DNA from: CAWKGV01 sp963849305
GTDB lineage: Bacteria; Pseudomonadota; Alphaproteobacteria; Acetobacterales; Acetobacteraceae
DNA: 64,000 nucleotides
NCBI GenBank assembly: GCA_963849305.1
Contig: CAWKGV010000003.1
Span: forward strand, 372,001-436,000
Direction of reading: 5' to 3'
The stretch's first letter is position 1; every line of letters begins with the position of its first letter. The notes beneath the pieces are model-generated. The model did not search any database and was not told the DNA's origin. It worked only from the letters and a program-made list of their open reading frames with translations. Positions 17,827-27,063 of the stretch are shown one piece after another. A program made the translations under genes and the position numbers.

Positions 17827-19933
17827 GAGGTTGCGCTTCCTGCCGCAGCAGCTCGATATAGCCGAACCCGTCGATGGTCGCGGTCCAGCCGCAACCGATC
17901 AAGGTCGAGGTCTCGTCCTCGGCGATGATCGCCGGGCCGGCGATCTGGGCGCCGATCGGTAGGCCACCACGGTCATGCACGGGCCAGGCGGAAACTTCGC
18001 CGGTGGCGGTATCGCGCACCGACTGCGTGCGCGCGGCCCGCTCCGTTGCGGCTGCCGCCTGGCGGGGCGCTGCCGCGGCAACCGGCTTCGGGATGTCCGC
18101 GGCTATCGTCGCCACTTGCACTGCGTAGCTCATGATCTCCACGTCCGATCCAGGCACGGGGCGATCGTAGAACTTCGTGTATTCGGCATCGTACGCCGCG
18201 CGAAGGGCAGCGACCCCGTCCGCGTTCAGCGGCGTCGCCGGCAGGGGCACCGGGATTTCGTGTCCCTGGCCGACATATCGCATGTAGGCGAGCCGTGACT
18301 GCTGGGTAGGCGCACCGAAGCTGCCTTGGTCCACGACCGCCTGGGCCTCGGCCGCCATGTCGGCGAGCAGCGCGTTCACCGCCGCTGCATCGAAACTTGA
18401 GAACCGCTGATAGAAACTGCGTACCACCTCATACGCCACGGGCGCGCGCAGGAACCCGATCGCGCTGCCCACGCCCGCGCCGGAAGGCACGAGCACCCGC
18501 GTGATGCCGAGCTTCTCCGCCACGCGGCCGGCATGGACCGGGCCGCCGCCGCCAAACGCGATCAGGGTTCGCCCCTCGAACGTCTTGCCGGATTCGATGG
18601 CATGAACGCGCGCGGCGTTCGCCATGTTCTCGTCCACCATCTCCACCACGCCGAGCGCGGCCATCTCCTCCGTGAGCCCCAACCGGGCGGCGACGTGCTC
18701 GCCCATCGCCGCCCGCGCGGCCCCCTCGTCCAGCGGGATCGTGCCGCCCGCGAATCGCGCCGGGTCGTAGCGGCCGAGCAGCAGGTTCGCGTCCGTCACC
18801 GCCGGGGCGGTGCCGCCGTTTCGGTAGCAGGCCGGCCCCGGCTCGGCGCCGGCGCTTTCCGGCCCGACCGCGATCCGCCCCATCACATCGACATGCGCGA
18901 GACTGCCGCCGCCCGCTCCGATCTCCACCATCTCGATCACCGGGATGCGCAGCGGCAGACCCGAACCCTTCTTGAACCGGCCGACGCGGGCGACCTCGAA
19001 GCTGCGCGCGGTCTGCGGCTTGCCATCGTCGATCAGGCAGATCTTCGCGGTCGTGCCGCCCATGTCGAAGGACAGCACGCTGGCGATCCCGCATTGCCGA
19101 GCGAGATCGGCCGAGAAGATCGCCCCGCCCGCCGGCCCGCTCTCCATCAGCCGAATCGGGAAGCGGCACGCCGTCTCGATAGTGGTGAGGCCGCCGCCCG
19201 ACAGCATTAGGAACACCGGCGCCGTCGCACCCAGCTCGCGGAGACCGGCCTCCAGCCGGCGCAAGTAGCGCGCCATCAGCGGTTGCACATAGGCGTTGGC
19301 GACGGTGGTGGAGAACCGCTCCCACTCGCGCATCTCCGGAGAAACTTCGCTGGAGAGCGATACCGGCAAGTCCGGCAACTCCTCGGCCAAGATCTCGCGC
19401 ACCCGCCGCTCGTGCGCCGGATTGACGAAGGCGTGCAGCAGGCCGATGGCCACGCTCTCCACCCGCTCGCGCTGGAGCAAGGGGACCAGCGACCGGACCG
19501 CGCTGGCATCGAGCGGCCGTAGTTCGTTGCCATCCCGGTCAAGACGCTCCGGCACCGGCAATCGCAAGTGGCGCGGCACCAGCGGCGTCGGCAGCACGAT
19601 GTTGAGGTCGTACTGGTCGTAGCGGCTTTCATTGCCCATCGCGAGCACGTCGCGGAAGCCTTCGGTGGTCAGCAGCGCCGTGCGCGCGCCCTTGCGCTCG
19701 ATCACCGCGTTGGTGGCGAGCGTGGTGCCGTGTATGACGATAGCCAGATCGGCCGGCGCCAAGCCCGCGGCGTCCAACACCGTGCGGATGCCCGCCATCA
19801 CGCCCTGCTCGGGCGCGGCCGAGGTGGTCAGCACCTTGGCGGTGAAGCGCCGTTCGGCGTGCTCGAGCGCGAGGTCGGTGAACGTGCCGCCGATATCGAC
19901 GGCGAGACGGGCAGCGGCACGCGAAGCGGGCAT
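17816..19933 (-). CDS. hyuA: hydantoinase A/oxoprolinase subunit
   Basis: A 705-residue HyuA/oxoprolinase A-type ATPase subunit. The N-terminus has the actin-like phosphate motif RLAVDIGGTFTDLALE; further on are VIHGTTLATNAVIERKGART, SSEVSPEMREWERFSTTVAN, LSGGGLTT, SFDMGGTTAKICLIDDG and a C-terminal Gly-rich AFGGGGPVHAG. The ATG at 19933 was chosen because it starts right at the fold; an in-frame TTG at 19972 would add 13 residues. It is first in the hyuA-hyuB-deacylase operon and divergent from a small secreted protein gene. Confidence 0.93.
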   Translation of the reverse strand: MPASRAAARLAVDIGGTFTDLALEHAERRFTAKVLTTSAAPEQGVMAGIRTVLDAAGLAPADLAIVIHGTTLATNAVIERKGARTALLTTEGFRDVLAMGNESRYDQYDLNIVLPTPLVPRHLRLPVPERLDRDGNELRPLDASAVRSLVPLLQRERVESVAIGLLHAFVNPAHERRVREILAEELPDLPVSLSSEVSPEMREWERFSTTVANAYVQPLMARYLRRLEAGLRELGATAPVFLMLSGGGLTTIETACRFPIRLMESGPAGGAIFSADLARQCGIASVLSFDMGGTTAKICLIDDGKPQTARSFEVARVGRFKKGSGLPLRIPVIEMVEIGAGGGSLAHVDVMGRIAVGPESAGAEPGPACYRNGGTAPAVTDANLLLGRYDPARFAGGTIPLDEGAARAAMGEHVAARLGLTEEMAALGVVEMVDENMANAARVHAIESGKTFEGRTLIAFGGGGPVHAGRVAEKLGITRVLVPSGAGVGSAIGFLRAPVAYEVVRSFYQRFSSFDAAAVNALLADMAAEAQAVVDQGSFGAPTQQSRLAYMRYVGQGHEIPVPLPATPLNADGVAALRAAYDAEYTKFYDRPVPGSDVEIMSYAVQVATIAADIPKPVAAAAPRQAAAATERAARTQSVRDTATGEVSAWPVHDRGGLPIGAQIAGPAIIAEDETSTLIGCGWTATIDGFGYIELLRQEAQPHVQ

Positions 19934-20072
19934 GGTGATCCGGGCGGTTCGTTCGATCGGCGGCGCAGTCAACCGCGCGGCCGCGACGCTGGCAAGGCGG
20001 ATGGATGGCGCGCCGGCCGGAACCCATCGACCTTCCTTGCGTTTCGTTCACCAGGATACAGCAAAGGAGCCG

Positions 20073-20426
20073 ATGATGCGGATCTTCGGGACAGCGGCGC
20101 TCGGACTCATCTTGGCGATTCCGGTGGCGCTGGCAACCGCCCCGGCACACGCGCAGGATCAGGGCAACGGCGTGCTCGGACAGATGCAACGCCTAATCAA
20201 TCCGAATGACCATAGTCAGGATGCTTACCAGCGCGGCCGCGAGGACCAGGCGCGTCAGGAACAGGCTCGCCGGGAGGAGCGGTGGCGTGAGCAGCACGCC
20301 CAGCGAGACTCTGACCACTATGGGGACCACTACGGGCGGCCATACCCCGACCAGCGCGGTTATTCCAATGGCCCGCCCCCTCCGCCGCCGCCCGCCTACG
20401 CCAATGGGCCATATTACGGACACTGA
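20073..20426 (+). CDS. small exported charged/proline-rich protein
   Basis: A 117-residue uncharacterised secreted protein. A clear signal peptide ends APAHA-QDQG. The mature protein has a strongly charged Arg/Glu/Gln helix (GREDQARQEQARREERWREQ), a His/Tyr/Asp stretch (DHYGDHYGRPYPDQ) and a tail with a run of seven prolines. An AAAGGAG ribosome site supports the ATG at 20073. No domain recognised. The gene converges on the ClC gene. Confidence 0.7.
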   Translation: MMRIFGTAALGLILAIPVALATAPAHAQDQGNGVLGQMQRLINPNDHSQDAYQRGREDQARQEQARREERWREQHAQRDSDHYGDHYGRPYPDQRGYSNGPPPPPPPAYANGPYYGH

Positions 20427-20448
20427 CCCAATCGGCAGCTAGCGGCTT

Positions 20449-21855
20449 TTAGGTCGGCGGTTCGCGCGTCGGCGTGACGGCGACCGCCGCGCCCGGGGCG
20501 GGGGTCGCGACCTCGGGCGCATAGAGCCTGAGGTAGTTGCGCGACAGGATGTGGTACACCCCCTCCGCACAGAGTAGCCGCGAGCAGGCGGCGCCGATCA
20601 GCGAACTCGCCATGAGCGGCACCATCATGCTGTTGTCCGCCGTCATTTCCTCGACGATCACGAACGCCGTGATCGGCGCCTGAACAACGCCCGAGAAGTA
20701 TCCCACCATCCCGAGCAGCACGACGGCGCCCACCGGCACGCCCGGGAGTAACCGGCTGACGTCGTAGCCGATGCCGGCACCCACGGCGAGCGATGGAGAG
20801 AACAGGCCACCCGGTATGCCGGCGATCGACGAAAAGGTGGTCGCCACCATCTTGAGCAGCGCGAACGACAAGGGGAGCGGCTCGCCGTGGTCGATCAGCG
20901 CCTTGACCTGCGGGTAGCCGGTGCCGAAAATCGTGTCGTGCGAGGCCAGGCCGCAGAGTGCCACGGCGAACCCGCAGCCGGTCGCGAACAGCACGGGGTG
21001 GCGCTTGAAGGACCGCCCGATGGGACCAGGCAAGCCGCGCGCCACGGCGATCAGGATGCGGCTGAACACGCCCCCGAACAGGCCGCCCGCGATCCCACAT
21101 ATGGGAATGGCCGCCCAGCCGGCGCTCGTGTTGAGGGCGGAGCTGGTGACGCCGAAATACGTGTAGTTGCCGAGCACCGCGACCGAGACGATGCCGGCGG
21201 CGATGATGGCCCCGATGATGAGCCCGTTCGCGCGCTCGTCGAACGAACGGCTCATTTCCTCGATGCCGAAGAGCACGCCGGCGAGCGGCGTGTTGAACGC
21301 CGCCGCGATGCCGGCCGATGCGCCGGCCAGGATCAGGCCGGGTTGGCGGGCGGGCGACAGACGCCCGATCGTGTACATCACGGCGGCGCCCACTTGCACC
21401 GTCGGCCCTTCGCGGCCGATCGAGGCACCGCACAGCAAACCGGCCAGGGTCAGCGCGATCTTGCCGAGGGCGAGGCGCAGCGAGACCAATTTGCCGCGCT
21501 CGCGCGCGCCCCAGAGCTTGCGCGCGGCGATCGCCTGCGGGATGCCGCTGCCCTCGGAGTTGGGAAAGAACCGCCGCGTGATCCAAGTCAGGCAGGCGAA
21601 GCCGAGTGGGGTGACGATGAGCGGTGCGTGCGGCCAGAAGGTGAGCAGCCGTTCGAATTGTGAATAGGCGGCGTTGGCGCCGAGTGCCATGACCACGCCA
21701 CCGACGCCGACGAGGCAGCCGCCGAACAGGAAGATGACCCGCTTACGCCAGCGCAAGACCTGGAGCCGAGCCTCTCGCCGCGAGAGCCTGGGTTTGCGCC
21801 AGCCAGGGGTGAGTGGCTGGGTGGCAAGAGCCGGGCGGGCGGCGTCGATGGGCAT
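20449..21855 (-). CDS. clcA: ClC-family chloride channel/transporter
   Basis: A 468-residue ClC protein with about ten or more hydrophobic segments. The selectivity motifs are GSGIPQ, GREGPTVQVGA with the external gating glutamate, and GGLFSPSLAVGAGIG (GxFxP). FGIEEMSRSF carries the internal glutamate found in Cl-/H+ exchangers, so exchange rather than passive conduction is likely. The N-terminal 40 residues are basic and cytoplasmic. No CBS domains follow. Confidence 0.92.
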   Translation of the reverse strand: MPIDAARPALATQPLTPGWRKPRLSRREARLQVLRWRKRVIFLFGGCLVGVGGVVMALGANAAYSQFERLLTFWPHAPLIVTPLGFACLTWITRRFFPNSEGSGIPQAIAARKLWGARERGKLVSLRLALGKIALTLAGLLCGASIGREGPTVQVGAAVMYTIGRLSPARQPGLILAGASAGIAAAFNTPLAGVLFGIEEMSRSFDERANGLIIGAIIAAGIVSVAVLGNYTYFGVTSSALNTSAGWAAIPICGIAGGLFGGVFSRILIAVARGLPGPIGRSFKRHPVLFATGCGFAVALCGLASHDTIFGTGYPQVKALIDHGEPLPLSFALLKMVATTFSSIAGIPGGLFSPSLAVGAGIGYDVSRLLPGVPVGAVVLLGMVGYFSGVVQAPITAFVIVEEMTADNSMMVPLMASSLIGAACSRLLCAEGVYHILSRNYLRLYAPEVATPAPGAAVAVTPTREPPT

Positions 21856-22067
21856 TCGTGGGCTCGCCTGCGCGCTGAGGTTGGGACGGAAGCGCCCTCA
21901 CATTCGCGCATATTCAGCCCGCTGGGGAGGGCAAAGTTCAGAGTGCGAACAGGCAACAGGCTTTTGCTAAGCGGCGCATCTGTCTCGCAATGATTTGTTG
22001 CAGTCGCGCCAAGTCGGTGCCGCAATCGGGCCTTAGCTTGTTGTGGCTTCAACAGGAGAAGAGTCCG

Positions 22068-22292
22068 ATGCGCAAGATCTTAGGAGACGTGACCGCGATG
22101 GCGGTGTGTATCGGCGTGCTCGGCGGCGCGCTGGCGCTCGGTGGCACAGAGGCAGTCGCCGCACCGGTCGGTGGGATTGCCCAGCAGACGCGCTCCGCGC
22201 CTCCCGGTATCGTGGCAGTCGATTACTATTGGCACCATCATCATTGGCATCATCGCCGATGGGAGCACGACCATTATCGCTATTACGACTAA
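22068..22292 (+). CDS. small secreted histidine-rich protein
   Basis: A 74-residue protein with a signal peptide (MRKILGDVTAMAVCIGVLGG, cleaved after AVAA) and a short mature chain. The tail is dominated by His, Trp, Tyr and Arg: YYWHHHHWHHRRWEHDHYRY. The His density suggests metal binding in the periplasm, but no family is assigned. The CAGGAGAAG ribosome site fits the ATG. Confidence 0.68.
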   Translation: MRKILGDVTAMAVCIGVLGGALALGGTEAVAAPVGGIAQQTRSAPPGIVAVDYYWHHHHWHHRRWEHDHYRYYD

Positions 22293-22313
22293 CCCTCACC
22301 CTCGTACGGCCAT

Positions 22314-22349
22314 CTCACCCTCTCCCCTTGCGGAGAGGGATGGGGTGAG
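22314..22349. repeat. palindromic CTCACCCTCTCC-type intergenic element
   Basis: CTCACCCTCTCC and GGAGAGGGATGGGGTGAG form an imperfect inverted repeat around CTTGC. Related CCCTCTCCC/GGGAGAGGG palindromes occur near 50272, 50491 and 55218 in this window. This is a common class of dispersed intergenic repeat; here it may also end transcription of the His-rich gene. Confidence 0.6.
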
Positions 22350-22392
22350 GATCTTTCGCGCATGGTTCGCGTGCGAAGTTCAGTTCGGGGGC

Positions 22393-22466
22393 TGGAGGTC
22401 CGGGCGGGAATCGAACCCACATACGCGGATTTGCAGTCCGCTGCATCACCACTCTGCCACCGGACC
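22393..22466 (-). tRNA. tRNA-Cys (anticodon GCA)
   Basis: Cloverleaf on the minus strand with 7-bp acceptor GGTCCGG/CCGGACC, discriminator U and an encoded CCA. The anticodon arm is GCGGA-CTGCAAA-TCCGC, giving GCA in the loop. The T arm is GTGGGTTCGATTCCCGC. The 74-base length with CCA is normal for tRNA-Cys. Confidence 0.96.
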
Positions 22467-22511
22467 CGTATCTGCCGGCTCTTAGCAGCGTTGTTGGGGA
22501 TGGTCCAGGGT

Positions 22512-22543
22512 GCTGCCGGCCGGGTCTTGATCCGGCCGGCAGC
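22512..22543 (-). terminator. perfect 12-bp hairpin between tRNA-Ser and tRNA-Cys
   Basis: GCTGCCGGCCGG and CCGGCCGGCAGC pair perfectly around an 8-base loop (GTCTTGAT). It lies downstream of tRNA-Ser and upstream of tRNA-Cys on their strand. It probably terminates or processes the tRNA-Ser transcript; no long T-run is seen. Confidence 0.6.
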
Positions 22544-22597
22544 GTGCGGGCAAGAAGCGGCGCGTGCAACCGGCTGCTGATCGAACAACGCAACTAC

Positions 22598-22687
22598 TGG
22601 CGGATGGGGTGGGATTCGAACCCACGAACCCGTTGCCGGGTTGGCGGTTTTCAAGACCGCTGCCTTAAACCGCTCGGCCACCCATCC
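22598..22687 (-). tRNA. tRNA-Ser (anticodon TGA)
   Basis: Class II tRNA of 90 bases on the minus strand with acceptor GGATGGG/CCCATCC, discriminator G typical of serine, an encoded CCA, anticodon loop CTTGAAA giving TGA, a variable arm (CCCGGCAACGGG) and T arm GTGGGTTCGAATCCCAC. Confidence 0.96.
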
Positions 22688-22829
22688 GCGCCCGCCGCCG
22701 GCGCGCCACAGGCCGTACTTAGCGCCGCACCCCCGCAAGCCACAAGACATTGCGCGCGGCCGTGGGCCAGCGTATCCCCGGTGAACGGAACCACCGCCGC
22801 AGCAATATGCAATCGCAGCGAGTTATCCC

Positions 22830-23000
22830 ATCGGGTGTCGTTGATGACCCCCGCTCTCTCCCGTCGTCCTCGGCGAAGGCCGAGGATCCACGACCTGCTT
22901 CGGCCTTATGGCGAGGAAGTCGCGCATGGTCGGCCTCAGCCTGTCCTCAGGCCCGCGTTCGGCCAGACCCGGAGGCCGATCATGACGATGGGAGGTCGAA
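22830..23000 (+). repeat. dispersed repeat, copy A
   Basis: This stretch between tRNA-Ser and the LpxR gene matches 56788-56922. Shared blocks include TCCTCGGCGAA, ATCCACGAC, TGCTTCGG and ATGGTCGGCCTC in the same order, with a flank aligning over about 40 bases upstream. Copy A has about 30 extra bases after the last block. Boundaries are approximate. I see no credible gene in it. Confidence 0.75.
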
Positions 23001-23057
23001 ATCCGGCGCGGGCGAGCGGGAGACGCGCGCTGCATTCACCGTCGGCGCCGGTCAGGC

Positions 23058-24051
23058 ATGAGCCGTTGGGGCTGGGGCGCGCGCTTCGGTTGTGCCGCGG
23101 CGGCTGCGCTCGCCTTTGCGCCCGCTTACGCGGACCCCCCGGCCGATCCATCGTCCATAGTCACCATCACGGTGGAGAACGACGCCACCGCCGGCACCGA
23201 TCGTTACTACACCGCCGGCCAGCATCTTGGCTGGACCTCGCCCACCGATCAGGTTCCGACCCCGCTCGCCGAGCTCGGCCACGATATCTGGGGCGGCGGC
23301 CAGCAGCGACTCGCGCTCGGGCTGTCACAGATCCTGTTCACCCCCCTCGACACCCAGATCTCCCCACCCGACCCGCGCGACCGGCCCTATGCCGGCCTGC
23401 TGATCGGCGACATGGCGCTCGATCCAGGACACCGATCGAACCCGCAGCGTGCTCGACCTCGATCTCGGCGTGATCGGCCCGGCGGCGCTTGGCGAGCAGG
23501 TCCAGAACGGGTTCCATCACCTGATCGGCGACACGCCGAACCGTGGCTGGGACTCGCAGCTTCCCAACCAGCCCGTGGTCCAATTGCTGGCCAGTCGCAC
23601 GTGGCGGCTGCCGATCGCGGCACCCGGCCCGTTTGAGATCGACGCGCTGCCGACCCTCACGGCCGGGGCGGGGACATGGCGCATCTACGGCTTGGCCGGC
23701 GCCCAGATACGGTTCGGCCAGGGGCTCGATGCCGATTTCGGCGCCCCGCGCATTCCGCCGGGGTTGAACGGCTGGGACGCCTACAACGCCACCCGACCGC
23801 TCGCCTGGTACGTCTTCGCCGGCGTCGATGGCCAGGCGGTCGGCTGGGACGAGACGCTGGACGGCGAGCCGTTCGGCGCCAGTGCTCACGTCACGCGCAT
23901 CCCGTTCGTGGGCGAGTTCGAGGCCGGCATCGCCGTCATGGCCTTCGGCGTGCGCCTCAGCTTCACCGACGTGATCCAGACCCACGAGTTCCACGGCCAG
24001 GCCAGCGGGCCGTTCCAATTCGGCTCGGCGACGGTCTCGTTCAAGTTCTGA
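23058..24051 (+). pseudogene. LpxR/DUF2219 lipid A 3-O-deacylase-like protein, frameshifted
   Basis: LpxR-type outer-membrane barrels remove the 3'-acyloxyacyl chain from lipid A. The first part has a signal peptide ending APAYA and the active-site stretch VENDATAGTDRYYTAG; the second has LGEQVQNGFHHLIG, whose QxxxH matches the catalytic Gln and His. The barrel ends in FKF. The frame changes near 23421: in frame one MAL is followed by DPGHRSN, while the next frame reads IQDTDRTRSVLDLDLG, the expected sequence. Dropping one base gives 330 residues with no other defect. All catalytic landmarks are intact. Confidence 0.82.
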
Positions 24052-24063
24052 GCGCCCGCCGCG

Positions 24064-24534
24064 CTACTCCGGCGGCAGGAAATGCACCTCATGCTGGCCG
24101 GCGAGCCGGACCACCTCGGCCGGGTCCGCGACGTTATCGATCTTGCCGAACAAATCCCACAACATGCCGCTGGGTGAGACCCAGAACAGGCATGTCACGT
24201 CCGCCCCGCTGTTGTTGAAGATGCCGTGCGGGATGCCGCGCGGCAGGCGGATCAGGTCGCCCGGGCCGGCGCCGGCAGGCTTGCCGTCCAGCAGCAGGTC
24301 GAAACGCCCTTCGAACATGTAGATGAATTCGTCCTGGGTCGGATGGATGTGCGGTGGGACAAAGGTGCCGGGCGGGAACGTAGCGTGCCACGACATCGCG
24401 CTCTCCGCGCGCTGCAGCGGCTTGTATGTCTGGCCGAGGATATTCCAGACGATACCATCGACGCTGCCGCCGGCCACGGTCACGCCGGCGGTCATCATGC
24501 GAAGGCCGGTCATCGTGGAAGGGGTCTGGCTCAT
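24064..24534 (-). CDS. cupin domain-containing protein
   Basis: A 156-residue single-cupin protein. Motif 1 is PPHIHPTQDEFIYMFEGRFD (two His and the Glu) and motif 2 is GDLIRLPRGIPHGIFNNSG (third His), so a metal site is likely. The start at 24534 (MSQTPSTMTG) has GGGAG at the correct distance; an upstream in-frame ATG lacks this. The reaction is unknown. It converges on the LpxR gene with 12 bases between stops. Confidence 0.85.
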   Translation of the reverse strand: MSQTPSTMTGLRMMTAGVTVAGGSVDGIVWNILGQTYKPLQRAESAMSWHATFPPGTFVPPHIHPTQDEFIYMFEGRFDLLLDGKPAGAGPGDLIRLPRGIPHGIFNNSGADVTCLFWVSPSGMLWDLFGKIDNVADPAEVVRLAGQHEVHFLPPE

Positions 24535-24734
24535 GTGTTGCTCCCGGTTCCTCAGACACGCAGAACGGCCAGCGCGGGCTCGCATGTCGCGCCTGCCCGC
24601 GCGATACGGCCCTTCCGGCTCACGGCAACAGGGTCGGCCAGGCGGGTCACGGACGCAAGGTGCTTGCCGATCACCAGGATCACCTCGCTCTCGGGCCAGG
24701 CAAGCAAGGATCTCGGCCCGCCGCTCGCCCCGCT

Positions 24735-24932
24735 TCAGAGCGGCCGGCGTGCGCCTCTTTTCGCTAGACCAGCAGCGACGGGTGGCGGGGTCGCAGTCTT
24801 GACGCCCTCAGCATCAATCCGACGCATCTCGCGATAAATCGCCTGTGCCCGCTCCGTCGAGGGCAGGCTCTCCCAAGCTCTTCCAAAAGCCTGCTTGGCG
24901 GCTGCATGAGCGCGATGAAACACGTCTTCCAT
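24735..24932 (-). CDS. small helical hypothetical protein
   Basis: A 65-residue frame beginning MEDVFHRAHAAAKQAFGRAWESLP and continuing TERAQAIYREMRRIDAEGVK. The regular amphipathic pattern of the first 45 residues looks like real coding sequence. No family is recognised. It sits upstream of the cupin gene on the same strand, and its end is preceded by low-complexity residues. Confidence 0.4.
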   Translation of the reverse strand: MEDVFHRAHAAAKQAFGRAWESLPSTERAQAIYREMRRIDAEGVKTATPPPVAAGLAKRGARRPL

Positions 24933-25267
24933 CCCTGAACCCTCTTGGTTGGGGCGCGTTCCAAGAGCGTTAGCAGAGTGTGATTATAATTGAAATCTTT
25001 AGTAAATGGACCGGTCCAATTCACACGCGCATTCGCGTGGTCGCGACATCATTCGTGATGCCGGTCCATTTAATAGGCGCAATGCAGGGCTTTGGCTGCT
25101 TTTTGCACCTCGGGCACCGACTGGAACGACAAGCAGCGGCGCCGTTACCGTTGAGTTATTGCCGTTTTGACGATAACCCACGTGGCGCCGTCTTTCGACA
25201 GCGAGAACTGCCATCGGAGCCGCATCTCGGCCGCCGAGATTACAATCCGCGTAGGCTGGCGGACCGG

Positions 25268-25688
25268 CTAGTTCCGGTCGGGCAAAAGCAACTCGAACCC
25301 GCGCGGGAACTGCAACGATGATGCCCCTGAGGTTTACGATCTGCTCGATGACTCTTAAAGCGGGTCCAATGTCCTTCATCCGATAAGGCTTCGTGACAAC
25401 AGCCTGGCCGTCGGCCGTGGTTAGAGCGACGGAATGGCGGTTACCCGTGGAATATAGGATGCCGATGTTGGCGCTCTTGCGAAGATGGGACGCTACCGCC
25501 GTGCCGAGACCTCCATCCGCAAGGCGGATATCTATGACCGCGAAGTCCGGCATGTGCTGGTCACCCAGATCGATAGCCTCGCTTACGGTGCGGCCGATGC
25601 CGCACACGTCATATCCTTGCTGAACCAGAGCGCCTTCCAGCAAGTCGGCAATCATCAGGTCGTCCTCCACGATCAGAACTTTTGCCAT
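25268..25688 (-). CDS. single-domain response regulator, C-terminus frameshifted
   Basis: Receiver-only response regulator. MAKVLIVEDDLMIADLLEGAL gives the acidic pair, PDFAVIDIRLADGG the phospho-Asp, ILYSTG the Thr/Ser and VVTKPYRM the Lys. As read, the frame leaves the family after VNLRGIIVA and runs to 24999 through unrelated sequence. Removing one base near 25316 gives LQFPRGFELLLPDRN and a stop at 25268, the usual tail of this group; 139 residues result. It is divergent from a HisKA_2 histidine kinase, its likely partner. Confidence 0.82.
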
Positions 25689-25820
25689 TGACGATCCCCT
25701 TTCCAAGGACCAAAGAAAGAGCCTGCAATTTCTGCCAGGCGCCGATCGGCGACTTACCTGACCATTGCCACTAAAATATCACGCACTGGTGAGCACAACA
25801 AGAATTATTTGGAGAGCACG

Positions 25821-27011
25821 ATGAAGTCCCAAGCCGATCCTGTCAGGGACATAGGCAGGATTCTTCGCCAACAGAGGGCGCTAGCTGGCTTTGGGACTTT
25901 TGCGTTTCGCGAGACCAGCCTGCAAGCGGTGCTGAGTGAGGCCGCGCGGATATGCGCGGAGTCCCTCACCGTGCCGTATTGTAAAATCTGCAAGTATCGA
26001 CCCGAGGAGAATGATCTTCTCATTGTGGCCGGGCACGGCTGGAGAGATGGCATCATCGGTCGCGTTGTTTCGAAGGCTGACGTGACCTCGCCTCAAGGGC
26101 GAGCCTTCATTACCGGCGAGCCACAAATCTGTGGGGATATAGAAGAGCCCGGTAATTACGCTCCGCCGTCCTTCTACAAGGAGCACCACATCGTTTCGAC
26201 AGCGGACGTGATCGTGACCGCGGAAGAAGGCGTTCCGTACGGCGTATTGGAGGTCGACAGCACCGCAGAGCTGGCCTTCGACGATCACGACGTCGATTTC
26301 CTCACCGGCTTCGCCAACGTCCTCGCGCAGGCAGTCACCTCGAGTACCCGTGCGGCAAACCTTCGTGCCGCCGTTGAGCATATGAAGCACTTGGTGGAGG
26401 AGAAGGAGCTTCTTTCCCAAGAACTCCATCACCGAGTCCGCAACAGCCTGCATCTCGTATACGGGCTGGTGGACGCCGAATTCGATGCGGCGAGCGGGGA
26501 CAGCAGGGAACGTCTCAAATCCCTTGCTCTCAAGGTCATGGGTCTTGCCCAGGTCTACAACCACCTGCTCGGCACCGGGATGAGCCGGGCAATAAACCTT
26601 GGGACCTACATCGACTCGCTCTGTATTACATTACCGACGCTGCACGACGACTGTCCCGGTGTTAACCTGAGCTGCGTTACGGAACGGCTGTCTCTCGACC
26701 TGGACACGGTCACTCTGTTGGGCATCATCGTGGCGGAACTCGTCACCAACAGCTACGGGCACGCATTCCCGACCGGCACCGGGGAGATCACCGTCGCCTT
26801 GCAGGGCACGAAGACGGGACGTGGGATGTTGATCGTGAGCGATGACGGCGTGGGATTCGATGGTGGAGGCGAGAACAAGAGGCGTGGTCTGGGCCTCGTG
26901 AGGCGCCTCATGCAGCAGGTGGGAGGCGCCATCAGTGTCCGTTCCGATCACGGGACCACCTGGACCCTCGACTTTCCTGTGTCGGTCACGAGCCAGATCC
27001 GGGCGGCATAA
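25821..27011 (+). CDS. GAF-domain HisKA_2 sensor histidine kinase
   Basis: Cytoplasmic sensor kinase of 396 residues without membrane segments. Residues about 30-185 form a GAF domain (VPYCKICKYRPEENDLLIVA, GEPQICGDI). The phospho-acceptor region is LLSQELHHRVRNSLHLVYGLV, the HisKA_2 type, followed by an HATPase domain with VAELVTNSYGHAF, SDDGVGFDGG and GLGLVRRLMQQVGG. GGAG at 25811-25814 supports the ATG at 25821. The ligand is unknown. Its divergent response-regulator neighbour suggests a two-component pair. Confidence 0.9.
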   Translation: MKSQADPVRDIGRILRQQRALAGFGTFAFRETSLQAVLSEAARICAESLTVPYCKICKYRPEENDLLIVAGHGWRDGIIGRVVSKADVTSPQGRAFITGEPQICGDIEEPGNYAPPSFYKEHHIVSTADVIVTAEEGVPYGVLEVDSTAELAFDDHDVDFLTGFANVLAQAVTSSTRAANLRAAVEHMKHLVEEKELLSQELHHRVRNSLHLVYGLVDAEFDAASGDSRERLKSLALKVMGLAQVYNHLLGTGMSRAINLGTYIDSLCITLPTLHDDCPGVNLSCVTERLSLDLDTVTLLGIIVAELVTNSYGHAFPTGTGEITVALQGTKTGRGMLIVSDDGVGFDGGGENKRRGLGLVRRLMQQVGGAISVRSDHGTTWTLDFPVSVTSQIRAA

Positions 27012-27063
27012 CCGCGAGCCACCGAACACCGAGCCGCGAGAACGCCCGCCGAAAGGGAACGGC

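Noticed and set aside
22000..23000. Genomic island or prophage at the tRNA-Cys/tRNA-Ser pair
   Set aside because: No integrase, direct repeat of a tRNA end, or foreign-looking gene block follows.
24555..24700. Possible remnant of an ABC ATPase C-terminus on the minus strand (VILVIGKHLASVTRLADPVA, then SRKGRI)
   Set aside because: The similarity is short and weak, with no Walker or signature motif nearby. Chance resemblance is as likely.
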